Both the position numbers and the translations under genes were made by a program. From CAYNFH01 sp964396385 (GTDB taxonomy: Bacteria > Armatimonadota > Chthonomonadetes > Chthonomonadales > CAJBBX01), in NCBI GenBank assembly GCA_964396385.1, contig CAYNFH010000004.1:1-64000 (forward strand): a stretch of DNA of 64,000 nucleotides, written 5' to 3'. The stretch's first letter is position 1. Every line of letters begins with the position of its first letter. Positions 42,784 to 50,379 of the stretch are shown one piece after another. The notes under the pieces are model-generated. The model was not told the DNA's origin and ran no database searches. It worked only from the letters and a program-made list of their open reading frames with translations.

Positions 42784-43892
42784 GCCGAGTCCTCCAGGAA
42801 GACCAGCGACGCCGCCCGATTGGCGAACTGCACGTCATGCACCTCCTGCCCGATGCGCGTCTGTAAGGCGTCGTAGTCGAAATAGCAGCGCTTCACGCTC
42901 GGATCGAGAGTCTTGTCGCGGTAGAAGTCGGGAGTGGTGAGGATCACCAGCTGGAACCGCTCGAACCGGTCGATCTCGTCGATGAAGCGGCGGACCATGG
43001 TAAGCATCTGCATGTAGGCCGCGTCGCTATATGTGACGTCGGGCTCGCTGGACGCATCTTCCGCCGCCAGCCGCGCCAGCTCATCCGCGCTCGCTCCGCG
43101 GGCCAGCGCCTCCCTGACAAGCTGAAGCTGCTCCGCCTGTCGCTTGCCTCGGCCCACCCTCTTATACTCGTACGGCCGGAAGTCGAACGTGACTACCAGG
43201 CCCGCGTGACCGGAGTGCGGCAACCATCGGCAGAAGGAAGCCAGCATGGATCGGGCGTTGCCGAGATTGATCCTCTCATAGATCAGGACCTTCTTGAGAG
43301 CGGATGCCGCTCCGGGCATGGTCCGGCCGTGGAACCAGCCCAACAGCACCTCTTCCGTGGTCGGCGTTACGGCATCCGGAATGAGCTGCGCGCGTCCGAG
43401 CGCCGTGATGGCGGTACGGAACTCGATGGAGAGGCGCGGATCCCGGAGCTGCGGGGTGGCGAGCTGCTGCTGATACTGGTTAAGGAGGTCCTGCGGCTCA
43501 CGTCCATTGTCGCGCGCGATGCGGTCCAGATCATTCAGAGCACGCCCCTCCGCCAGGTGAATGCCCTGAGATTGCAGGTAATGACGCGCCTGCACTCCCG
43601 CCCACGCGCGCCAGTCAACGTCCCGCGTGACCGCGAAGTAAAAGCGGTCGATGCGGTGGTAGTCCGGCCGTTTGCCCTCCGGTGTTCGCTGTGCCGGGTC
43701 CAGGTGCGCGTGGTAGTAGCCGCCGTTCCGGGCCATCTGGGCGACCGTCTCGGCCGCCCGCTCCGGAAGGTCTCCCTCACCGGTGATTACCTTGACGGCG
43801 GAGCCTCCGGAGCGCACGTAGTCGGCGAGGTACTCGCAGTCCAGCACCTCTGTCCAGGCACCCAGCGGAACGCGCGGCACGATATCACCCAT
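42780..43892 (-). CDS. BrxC/D-like ATPase-fold protein with degenerate P-loop
   Basis: A 370-residue protein paired with the ATPase above. After the leader (YLADYVRSGGSAVKVITGEG) the P-loop position reads GEGDLPERAAET, lacking the Gly-Lys-Thr/Ser needed for nucleotide phosphate binding. Downstream features keep the BREX ATPase order: GLVVTFDFRPYEY at the Walker B place, MLTMVRRFIDEIDRFERFQL and VILTTPDFYRD. I infer a catalytically dead or regulatory subunit, forming a hetero-oligomer with the 407-residue ATPase. It lies 17 bases after the coiled-coil gene. The family assignment is less certain than for its partner. Confidence 0.65.
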   Translation of the reverse strand: MGDIVPRVPLGAWTEVLDCEYLADYVRSGGSAVKVITGEGDLPERAAETVAQMARNGGYYHAHLDPAQRTPEGKRPDYHRIDRFYFAVTRDVDWRAWAGVQARHYLQSQGIHLAEGRALNDLDRIARDNGREPQDLLNQYQQQLATPQLRDPRLSIEFRTAITALGRAQLIPDAVTPTTEEVLLGWFHGRTMPGAASALKKVLIYERINLGNARSMLASFCRWLPHSGHAGLVVTFDFRPYEYKRVGRGKRQAEQLQLVREALARGASADELARLAAEDASSEPDVTYSDAAYMQMLTMVRRFIDEIDRFERFQLVILTTPDFYRDKTLDPSVKRCYFDYDALQTRIGQEVHDVQFANRAASLVFLEDSA

Positions 43893-43909
43893 GCGCCTTG
43901 TTACCCCTT

Positions 43910-44668
43910 CTATTTGAACCAGATGGCGTAGTAGCGGATGGGCCGGCCGTCTTCGGAGCTGACCTGGAATACGTCCCGCTCCTTGGCGTTGCCGGACGGG
44001 TACTCTATCTCAAACGTGCGGCCGCCGCGCGTTGCCCGCAGGCCTGAGCGGTGCAGGGCATATATCTGCTGGGCGAATGCCATCGGAGGGTTCTCCCGCT
44101 TGTATCCCGGAGAGAGGCAGAACAGATCGTAGATGTCGCGGAATTTGGCGAACGGCCGCTCCTTGCCGCCCAGGTACTGGCAGGCGCCCAAGAGGCTCTC
44201 CAGGAATTCCTGTGAGTTGGCGGCGGCGGTGCGGTTCCGCAGCCGCTTGAGTTCCTCGGCGGCTACGCTGGGCCGGATGAAGGGCCAGGAGAGCTTTCCC
44301 AGCAGAAGCACGCCTCGGGCGGGCTGCGCGCGAACCGTAACCGGCGAGGAGATGAGGGTGTCGTCTTCCGCGACCGTCCGGAGGCCGAACCGCTCGGAGG
44401 CGGTCTGCTGGAGCTCCTGCCGCCAGGCGTCGCCTTCCAGGTAGGTGCGAGAGTCAAACTCCCAGGCTTGCCGGGCGTCTCTCGTGGTTTGCGGCAGAGC
44501 GCCGCCTAGCTCCTCCGCTTGCGCCGCGGCCTTCTGCATGTTACCGAGGTGGCCGTGGTGGCAGGCTTTCTTCCAGGCTTTGAGCGCGCTGACGTACTTC
44601 CCGGCCGCCTTGACCAGCCCGTCCACACGCTCCTCCTGCTCCTGCAGCGCCTCCTCCAAGCTCAACAT
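43910..44668 (-). CDS. coiled-coil protein, first gene of the BrxC/D-like operon
   Basis: A 252-residue protein of unknown family. Residues 1-75 are strongly helical (SLEEALQEQEERVDGLVKAA), probably a coiled coil for oligomerisation. The C-terminal part is mixed and includes GVLLLGKLSWPFIRPS and RYYAIWFK. ATG 44668 follows a perfect AGGAGG; the open frame further upstream covers the divergent HEPN-type module and is not used. It opens the five-gene operon 44668-39204 and could be the sensor or DNA-contact subunit, but that is a guess. Confidence 0.72.
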   Translation of the reverse strand: MLSLEEALQEQEERVDGLVKAAGKYVSALKAWKKACHHGHLGNMQKAAAQAEELGGALPQTTRDARQAWEFDSRTYLEGDAWRQELQQTASERFGLRTVAEDDTLISSPVTVRAQPARGVLLLGKLSWPFIRPSVAAEELKRLRNRTAAANSQEFLESLLGACQYLGGKERPFAKFRDIYDLFCLSPGYKRENPPMAFAQQIYALHRSGLRATRGGRTFEIEYPSGNAKERDVFQVSSEDGRPIRYYAIWFK

Positions 44669-44760
44669 AGCACCTCCTGGTACTTTGCCCCATTCTACCC
44701 GCTTAGTGCGTGCCCTTCCCAGGAACCTCGCGCTCTCAGTGCCAACCTGTCGGCCAACGG

Positions 44761-44766
44761 TATAAT
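44761..44766 (+). promoter_or_regulatory. -10 box (TATAAT) of the HEPN-type module
   Basis: Perfect TATAAT eight bases before ATG 44774; the transcript would start at or within a base or two of that ATG, giving a leaderless mRNA. No good -35 is seen. Confidence 0.55.
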
Positions 44767-44773
44767 GATGAGC

Positions 44774-45073
44774 ATGAAAACGCTGGCCGATTCTCTGATT
44801 GGTGGATTGACTGAGTCCAAGGAACTCGAACGTGTCTTGCGGGAGCGTGTTGGAGCGTCCATCCAAGTTGCAGATTGGGTGGTCGGCGAAGGTACCGATG
44901 CGGGGGGCGACAGGGCCATCTGGGTTTACGGCCTGCTGAGTGACCCCGACACTTCCTTCGAGATCACGGCCAATGTTCGCAAGGAAGTACGGGCTGTTAT
45001 CCAAGACGCTTTGGGCAGCGATGCCCCCTGGGTCTACGTGCGCTTCACCGATGCCGCTGAAGTTCACGGTTAA
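44774..45073 (+). CDS. small partner protein of a HEPN-type module
   Basis: A 99-residue protein (ATG 44774; in-frame ATGs at 44765 and 44768 overlap the -10 box). It reads as an alpha/beta fold with SIQVADWVVGEG, AIWVYGLLSDPD and WVYVRFTDAAEV. No known motif. The stop overlaps the ATG of the HEPN-type gene (TAATG), the typical arrangement for an antitoxin-toxin or coupled pair. It may be the antidote for the HEPN protein or an effector partner. Lower-GC composition than the flanking operon supports acquisition as a unit. Confidence 0.65.
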   Translation: MKTLADSLIGGLTESKELERVLRERVGASIQVADWVVGEGTDAGGDRAIWVYGLLSDPDTSFEITANVRKEVRAVIQDALGSDAPWVYVRFTDAAEVHG

Positions 45074-45579
45074 TGGCTCTCCATCACGACCTTCTTGCTC
45101 AAGCTCGCCTTCTTGCCACTCATGAACCCCGAAAGCCCAAGCAGGCGAGTTTGCGCCGGGCCATTTCTACAGCGTACTATGCTCTATTTCACCTACTGAC
45201 ATCCGAAGCCGCAGGTAGTTGGTTGACAGGAGCCGGACGTGACGCATTGCGAGCTTCCCTCAGGCGTGCATTTGACCATTCTACGATGAGGCGAGCATGC
45301 CAGGAGATTGTGAAGCCCAACGAAGGCAAACTGCATTCCGCATTGTGCGGAGTGCCGTGCCCGCCTCGACTGAAGGACGTGGCGGCCGCGTTTGTGGAGC
45401 TTCAGCAAGCCCGACACGAGGCAGACTACGACGTTACCCACCGCTACACGCGTCGAGAGGCACTGGAAATGGTAATGCTCGCCGAAGGCGCCTTCGACGA
45501 TTGGCGGGCCGCGCGCAATAGCATTCCGGCAGAGGCCTTCCTGGCCGCCCTTATCGCCGAGAGAGGCATGGGGCGCTAG
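45073..45579 (+). CDS. HEPN-domain-like protein
   Basis: A 168-residue, all-helical protein. ASLRRAISTAYYALFHLL is the characteristic first HEPN helix pair, and LQQARHEADYDVTHRY carries the Arg-His...Ala-Asp-Tyr-Asp segment found in this HEPN branch; the strict Arg-x4-6-His RNase motif is not clearly formed. HEPN proteins are ribonucleases or scaffolds in toxin-antitoxin and defence systems. It is translationally coupled to the 99-residue gene. It is the only one of the three toxin-like modules in the window without an obvious lesion. Confidence 0.75.
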   Translation: MALHHDLLAQARLLATHEPRKPKQASLRRAISTAYYALFHLLTSEAAGSWLTGAGRDALRASLRRAFDHSTMRRACQEIVKPNEGKLHSALCGVPCPPRLKDVAAAFVELQQARHEADYDVTHRYTRREALEMVMLAEGAFDDWRAARNSIPAEAFLAALIAERGMGR

Positions 45580-45676
45580 CGTCTTCGAAGTGAGTTGTAG
45601 GGGCAGCCCTGCGTAGCCGGCCGCGTCGCCTGCAACCTCGGCGTGCCGGGCTGAGTTCTAGAGGCAGGAGGAAGTC

Positions 45677-45805
45677 GTGCCTGAGCCGCCTGAGAGACCG
45701 GAGCCGTCGATTGGGGCGCTGATTGCGCGCGGGATCGCGATGATCGTGTGCGCGATTGTCGCGGCGAACTTGATCCTCGCGCTGCATGCGCCGGTGGGGC
45801 ACTGA
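45677..45805 (+). CDS. 42-residue membrane protein (copy 2)
   Basis: GTG 45677, again behind AGGAGGA, in a stretch of about 190 bases almost identical to 37845-38043, upstream leader included. The product differs from copy 1 in two residues. Preservation of the frame and start in both copies argues for a coding function, although the genes that should follow are collapsed here. Confidence 0.65.
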   Translation: MPEPPERPEPSIGALIARGIAMIVCAIVAANLILALHAPVGH

Positions 45806-45816
45806 GGCCGAAGCGG

Positions 45817-45985
45817 ATGGCCGCGCGATTCCGCTACTGCCCGGACCCGATATTCCTGGCGGCCGCCGCGCCCTCCCTCAGGCAATAGCTTCGGCTTCCT
45901 GGACGGACACGCGAGGTCTGTGACTCAGGACAAGGTCCCCACTCTGCAATGGCGGCCAGGCGTTAACCAGAGTCACCCCCGTTGA
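45817..45985 (+). pseudogene. Collapsed remnant of the two genes following copy 1
   Basis: From ATG 45817 the first 18 codons (AARFRYCPDPIFLAAAA) match the start of the 138-residue membrane protein at 38055, then the frame stops at 45888. From about 45886 another frame reads NSFGFLDGHARSVTQDKVPT and LQWRPG to a stop at 45983-45985, matching the C-terminus of the pseudopilin-like protein at 38468 (ENIGFIDGH..LEWRP). About 1.1 kb present in the other copy is missing between them. Confidence 0.75.
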
Positions 45986-46064
45986 CGACCACTGCTTTCG
46001 CTTCGCAGGAGCCAAGCCTCCGCGAAGAGAACAGGGCTTCACCAAGTCAGCCGGAGCAACAAGA

Positions 46065-47306
46065 ATGCCCTGGATTCCGTCTCCTTCCCTCTGCTGCGCT
46101 GTGGCTATCGTGGCGGCCGGATGCCTGATGGCTGTGGCCACCGGGCAGACGCGGGAGTGGCCCAGCGTGGAGATGCTGCCGGCCAACCCGGAACTGCCGG
46201 ACCCGCTGATGATGTTCGACGGCACGCGCGTTACCACCAGGCGGCAGTGGAGAATGGAGCGGCGGCCGGAGCTCAAGCGGCTCTTTGAACACTATATGTA
46301 CGGTACGGCGCCTCCTCCTCCCCGCAACCTCAAAGCCACCCTGGAGCGCGAGGACCCGCGGTTCTTTGGCGGCAAGGCTACCGAGCGGCAGGTGACGCTG
46401 CGGTTCGGCCCGAAGGACACGCCTCCCATTCACCTGCTCCTGCTCATCCCCAACCGGCGAAGCAGCCCCGCGCCGGCCTTCGCGGGCCTCGCCTTCTGCC
46501 GCAACTACGCCGTGGTGGACGATCCCACGCTCCCCAGGCCGGCCGGCGCGAAGGACCCGCGCGGCTCTCAGAGGGACACCTGGAATGTGGAGCAGTCCAT
46601 CGACCGGGGCTACGCCGTGGCCACCTTCTTCAACGGGGACGTGGAGCCGGACGACCCGAACGCCACCACCGGCGTGCGGGCAAGCTACCGCCCGGTGGGA
46701 CGCTGGGACTGGGGCACCATCGCCGCCTGGGCATGGGGCATCCAGCGCGTGGTGGACTACCTCCGGACCGTGCCGGATATCGACCGCCGCCGCATCGCCG
46801 CGGTGGGCCACTCACGCAACGGCAAGGCAGCCCTGCTCGCCGCCGCTTTCGACGAACGCATCGCCCTCGCCATCCCGCTCCAGGCCGGCTGCGGGGGTAC
46901 GGCCCCCAGCCGCGGGACGGTCGGGGAGTCTGTACAGGCGATTAACGACCGCTTTCCGCACTGGTTCAACGCACGGTTCAAGCGGTTCAACAACCGGCCG
47001 GAGCGGCTGCCCTTCGACCAGAATGGCCTGTTAGCCCTCGTGGCCCCGCGGCCGGTGCTCTTCTCCAACGCGACGGAGGACACCTGGGCCAATCCGGCCG
47101 GCCAGTTCGAGGTGCTGCGCGGCGCCGACCCGGTTTACCGCTTCCTTGGGGTGGATGGGCTGGGAGCCCAGCAGATGCCGCCCACCGGCGAGCTCCTCAA
47201 CAGCCGGCTCGGCTACTTCGTCCGCCCCGGCCAGCACTCGATGACACGCGTGGACTGGAACGCGTTCCTGGATTATGCCGACCAGTGGCTGAAGGCACCG
47301 GAGTAG
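46065..47306 (+). CDS. glucuronoyl esterase-like protein (CE15-type alpha/beta hydrolase)
   Basis: A 413-residue exported hydrolase: signal peptide (1-27) and an alpha/beta-hydrolase fold in which AAVGHSRNGKAALLAAA carries the Gly-x-Ser-Arg-x-Gly-Lys motif of carbohydrate esterase family 15, with Ser as nucleophile. The acid is probably Glu in NATEDTWANP or Asp nearby, and the base His in RPGQHSMT. CE15 enzymes cut ester bonds between lignin and glucuronoxylan. ATG 46065 has GGAG upstream. It fits the hemicellulose-degrading content of the window. The following sulfotransferase gene starts just after it. Confidence 0.87.
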   Translation: MPWIPSPSLCCAVAIVAAGCLMAVATGQTREWPSVEMLPANPELPDPLMMFDGTRVTTRRQWRMERRPELKRLFEHYMYGTAPPPPRNLKATLEREDPRFFGGKATERQVTLRFGPKDTPPIHLLLLIPNRRSSPAPAFAGLAFCRNYAVVDDPTLPRPAGAKDPRGSQRDTWNVEQSIDRGYAVATFFNGDVEPDDPNATTGVRASYRPVGRWDWGTIAAWAWGIQRVVDYLRTVPDIDRRRIAAVGHSRNGKAALLAAAFDERIALAIPLQAGCGGTAPSRGTVGESVQAINDRFPHWFNARFKRFNNRPERLPFDQNGLLALVAPRPVLFSNATEDTWANPAGQFEVLRGADPVYRFLGVDGLGAQQMPPTGELLNSRLGYFVRPGQHSMTRVDWNAFLDYADQWLKAPE

Positions 47307-47384
47307 AGGAGTGTTGGAGTGATGGAGTAGTGACTCCGGATTCCGCTTCACAGCACTCCATCACTCCAGTACTCCAGCACTCCC
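47306..47384. repeat. Inverted repeat element O (GGAGTGAT arms, core TCCGGATTCCG)
   Basis: GGAGTGTTGGAGTGATGGAG (47309-47328), core CTCCGGATTCCGC (47334-47346), then CACTCCATCACTCCAGTAC (47354-47372) and more to 47384. It supplies the start region of the sulfotransferase gene. Confidence 0.8.
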
Positions 47385-48385
47385 CCGTCATCATCGGATG
47401 TGCGCCAAGCACGGGGAGCACGCTGCTCCGGATGCTGCTGGGGCGGCATCCCGCGATTGTCTCCGGCGGAGAGCTGGCCGTCTTTGACAAGCCGGAGCTG
47501 CTGCGGGCTTCGGATAAGGAGTACCGGGCACGCATCGGGAAGTGGCTTGCGGAGGGGCTGCCGGTCCCGTTCGTGGGCGGCTCGCGGCAGATATTCCGGG
47601 ACCTGGAAGAGTATCCGTGGACGCGAGACGAGGTCGAGGAGCTGGCCTGCTCCGTCTCCACCGTGCGGGAGCTGCTGGACGCGCTCTACGCCCGAAGTTT
47701 GAAGGCCAAAGGGGCGGTGAGGTGGCTGGAGAAGACGCCCTCCAACATCTACTGCTTCGACGCCATCAGGCGGCTCTACCCCGAGGCAAAGCTCATCCAC
47801 ATCGTACGGGATGGCCGGGACGCGGTGGTCTCCTACAACCGGCGCGAGCCTAGCGCATTCCGGGCCGTAGCCCGCTGGTACTGTGCTACGGTAGCCGGGA
47901 TACAGTGGCGCGGGCATCCGGACTACCTGGAGGTGCGGTACGAGGAGCTGGTCACACAGCCGGTGCGGGTGCTGCGCATGATCTGCGGGTTTCTGGAGGA
48001 GCCCTACGCAGAGGAGATGCTGCGGCCCGGCGCACCATACTTGCGTGGGCCGGGCGGCTGGCGGCTGGATCCGGCAGCCGCGATCCAGCGCACCAGCGTC
48101 GGGCAGTATCGAGAGGAGTTGACGGAGTCGCAGCGGCGCCTCTTCAGCGCTGTCGGTCTCTCGGAGGCGGGCCGCACCCCGTTCGCACCCCGCGGCGGGG
48201 CAGCGCCGGAGTCACCGCTCGCGCTACAGGAGCATCTCGGCTATCCCACTGACGGTCTGGAAAACGCCGCTCCGCTTACGCGCGGAGAGGCGCTAGCCCA
48301 CTGGCAGGGCTACCTCCGGCACCGGCGCGCCACGTTGAAGAGGTTCGGCATTTTGCACCGGAGCTTCGTCCGCCTCAGGACATGA
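47330..48385 (+). CDS. sulfotransferase-like protein
   Basis: A 351-residue protein if GTG 47330 is the start. VIIGCAPSTGSTLLRMLLGR (about residues 23-42) is the 5'-phosphosulfate-binding loop of PAPS-dependent sulfotransferases, and LIHIVRDGRDAVVSYNRRE is the 3'-phosphate site. WLEKTPSN is a further signature. There is no ATG between repeat element O and the PSB loop, so the start codon must lie in the element; GTG 47285 is an alternative that overlaps the esterase gene. The element also offers the only GGAG ribosome-like sites. Substrate unknown, possibly a surface glycan. Confidence 0.8.
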   Translation: MTPDSASQHSITPVLQHSPVIIGCAPSTGSTLLRMLLGRHPAIVSGGELAVFDKPELLRASDKEYRARIGKWLAEGLPVPFVGGSRQIFRDLEEYPWTRDEVEELACSVSTVRELLDALYARSLKAKGAVRWLEKTPSNIYCFDAIRRLYPEAKLIHIVRDGRDAVVSYNRREPSAFRAVARWYCATVAGIQWRGHPDYLEVRYEELVTQPVRVLRMICGFLEEPYAEEMLRPGAPYLRGPGGWRLDPAAAIQRTSVGQYREELTESQRRLFSAVGLSEAGRTPFAPRGGAAPESPLALQEHLGYPTDGLENAAPLTRGEALAHWQGYLRHRRATLKRFGILHRSFVRLRT

Positions 48386-48388
48386 TCC

Positions 48389-48697
48389 CTATCGGCCGCC
48401 CGACGTCATGCCGTTGCCGCCCGAGGTCATGCCTGTTCCGCCGGACATCATCCCGCTGCCACCAGGCGTCATTCCACCGGAGGACATGGATCCCTGCATA
48501 GAGGCGGGACCGCCCTCCATGCCCATTGGAGGGCCGTTAGGCGGCGCCGGCCTCTGGAACGTGGTCGTCTTGTCCTCTACGCGATTACCAGATGAACCCA
48601 TAAAGAGCTTATATCCTATTGCGACGATGATCAGCGCGATAACTACGACGATGCCGATGGCCGCCGGAGTGCCGATGCCGCTCTTGCCCTGGCCCAT
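48389..48697 (-). CDS. small single-pass membrane protein with Gly/Met/Ser-rich tail
   Basis: A 102-residue protein, third gene of the second prepilin-TPR cassette. One membrane helix (residues 12-31, AAIGIVVVIALIIVAIGYKL) is followed by a Pro-rich and then a repetitive tail of GMTSGG-like hexapeptides. Tail length and repeats suggest a flexible extracellular or periplasmic spacer. It corresponds by position and layout to the 86-residue protein at 18593. Only 3 bases separate its end from the convergent sulfotransferase gene. Confidence 0.75.
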   Translation of the reverse strand: MGQGKSGIGTPAAIGIVVVIALIIVAIGYKLFMGSSGNRVEDKTTTFQRPAPPNGPPMGMEGGPASMQGSMSSGGMTPGGSGMMSGGTGMTSGGNGMTSGGR

Positions 48698-48760
48698 TTT
48701 CTGTTCCTTTCCACTAGCGATGCCGTTCGGCGCAGTGCGCCGGCCGGTGTGAGATACCCC

Positions 48761-50290
48761 TTACTGGTCCAATGGATTTGCGCCGTGGACTTCCACGCTG
48801 GCGCCCTGGAGGCCGGGCTCGTCCTTGTGGGAGGCTACGTACTGCTTGAGCTTGCCAATGAGGCGGTCTGCGCGGGTCGGGTCCAGGCGGATGGCGGTGT
48901 TGTACTCTTCCGCCGCCGCCTTAGGCTGCCTATCGTAGAGGAGCGCCTCGCCGAGCGCCTCGTGCGCGTCCGGACTATGGGCGGCGCCCAGAACCGCCCT
49001 CCTGGCCAGGGGAACAGCCAGGTCCCCATGCCCGCCCGTCACCAGATCGTGCGCGGCGGCAGTGAGGACCGGCGCGGCGTCCAGCGGCTTGTGCATGGCC
49101 ATGGAGTAGTGGTGAACGCAGCCATCCGCGTCGCCGTGATGCCCGAGCCAACGCGCCAACCGCAGCTTGGGCGCCGGGTCGTCCGGGGCCACGGTCACCG
49201 CCTGCAGCAGGCGGCTCTTCTCCGACATGGTGTTCTGCCGCTGCAGATATCGGCTTTGCCACAGGCCCGCCTCCAGCGGCTGCCGCAGCGCGCGAAAGAG
49301 CTGTGAGAGCGCCAGAGCCGGAGCGGGATCTTCGGGCGCCATTTCGGCCGCCTGCAGGAAGGGCTGAACGGCTGCTCCGGGCTGGTCGTTGTACATGCGC
49401 GCCCGGCCCAGGGTTTGGAAGGCAGCCGGATCCTTGCTGCCAAGCGCGATGGCCCGCTCGGCCTCCTGCGCGGCGCGGTCCCGGTCCTGGGGAGCGCGGG
49501 CCGTTTCCAGCAGCCAGGCGGCATACTCCTGATGCGCCACCGCGTTCCGGGGATCCAGGCGCAACGCTTCCCGGTACGCGGTGCCGACCTGATCCACCGG
49601 CTTCCTGGTGCGCGCGGAGATCGAGGCGTAGATGAGCTGGGCCTCTTTGCTGCCCGGCTCCAGCGCCACCGCCCGTGAGGCGGCCTGCCAGGCGCGGTCC
49701 ATCTGGTTCAGACTTTGTGCCGCCCCTGCCAGGTAGAGATACGCCCTCGCGTTGCGAGGGTCCAGCGAGACCGTCTGGTCGAACTCTTCGCCGGCGCGCT
49801 TCATGGATTGCTGGGTGAAGTAGAACTTGCCCAGAATGAAGTGCGCCGCGGCCAGATTTGGATGCGTGCCGGCGAACTCGCTCAGCTCGCCGAACGCAGC
49901 GGTGGTCTGACCGCTGCCGAGGAGCGCCTGCGCCCATTCGTCCCGCAGCCGTGCAGAGTCAGGGTCCAGTCCCACCGCCTGACGCAGGTATCCGTCCGCC
50001 TCCGCGAACCGACGCTGCTGGTTGAGGCGCAGCCCGATGTAGTAGAGCGGAAGCGGGTCGTTCATACGAGGCTTGAGCCCGCGCTGGAGAGCGGCCAGAT
50101 CCATGCGGGAGAGCCGCCACTCCTCGTAGACGGGGCTGTTCAGGACCCAGGAAGCGGATGCCGCCAGAAGCGCGAGGGCGCAGAGTGCCGTTGCCGCGCG
50201 AGGAGAAAGCCGCCCGCGGTCTACCTTCCGGACAACGGACGCGTTAAGAGGAGAGGCAGCCGGAGCTGCCTCTCGCGAGTGGAATGCCAT
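48761..50290 (-). CDS. membrane-anchored TPR protein (paralogue)
   Basis: A 509-residue protein with an N-terminal membrane segment (about 29-48) and TPR repeats to the end. RLNQQRRFAEADGYLRQAVG, LDPDSARLRDEWAQALLGSG and GTHPNLAAAHFILGKFYF align with the same region of the protein at 16661-18586, from which it differs by lacking about 130 residues. It sits downstream of a prepilin with repeat element P in between, and upstream of the small membrane protein, the same order as in the first cassette. Presumed adaptor for pseudopilus or secretion function. Confidence 0.87.
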   Translation of the reverse strand: MAFHSREAAPAASPLNASVVRKVDRGRLSPRAATALCALALLAASASWVLNSPVYEEWRLSRMDLAALQRGLKPRMNDPLPLYYIGLRLNQQRRFAEADGYLRQAVGLDPDSARLRDEWAQALLGSGQTTAAFGELSEFAGTHPNLAAAHFILGKFYFTQQSMKRAGEEFDQTVSLDPRNARAYLYLAGAAQSLNQMDRAWQAASRAVALEPGSKEAQLIYASISARTRKPVDQVGTAYREALRLDPRNAVAHQEYAAWLLETARAPQDRDRAAQEAERAIALGSKDPAAFQTLGRARMYNDQPGAAVQPFLQAAEMAPEDPAPALALSQLFRALRQPLEAGLWQSRYLQRQNTMSEKSRLLQAVTVAPDDPAPKLRLARWLGHHGDADGCVHHYSMAMHKPLDAAPVLTAAAHDLVTGGHGDLAVPLARRAVLGAAHSPDAHEALGEALLYDRQPKAAAEEYNTAIRLDPTRADRLIGKLKQYVASHKDEPGLQGASVEVHGANPLDQ

Positions 50291-50299
50291 AACGGATTT

Positions 50300-50378
50300 G
50301 GTAAATGGGTGAATGAGTAAATGGCTGTACCTTCCGGCATCCGGCGTACACCGATATACTCATTTACCCATTTACTCT
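50300..50378. repeat. Inverted repeat element P (GTAAATGG arms)
   Basis: GGTAAATGGGTGAATGAGTA (50300-50319) faces ACTCATTTACCCATTTACTC (50358-50377); the centre has CTTCCGGCATCCGG. It fills the gap between the prepilin stop and the TPR start. Confidence 0.8.
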
Positions 50379-50379
50379 C

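Noticed and set aside
39204..44668. Complete BREX locus
   Set aside because: PglZ, PglX, BrxA and BrxB are not present in the window; only BrxC/D-like ATPases and an SNF2 helicase are seen.
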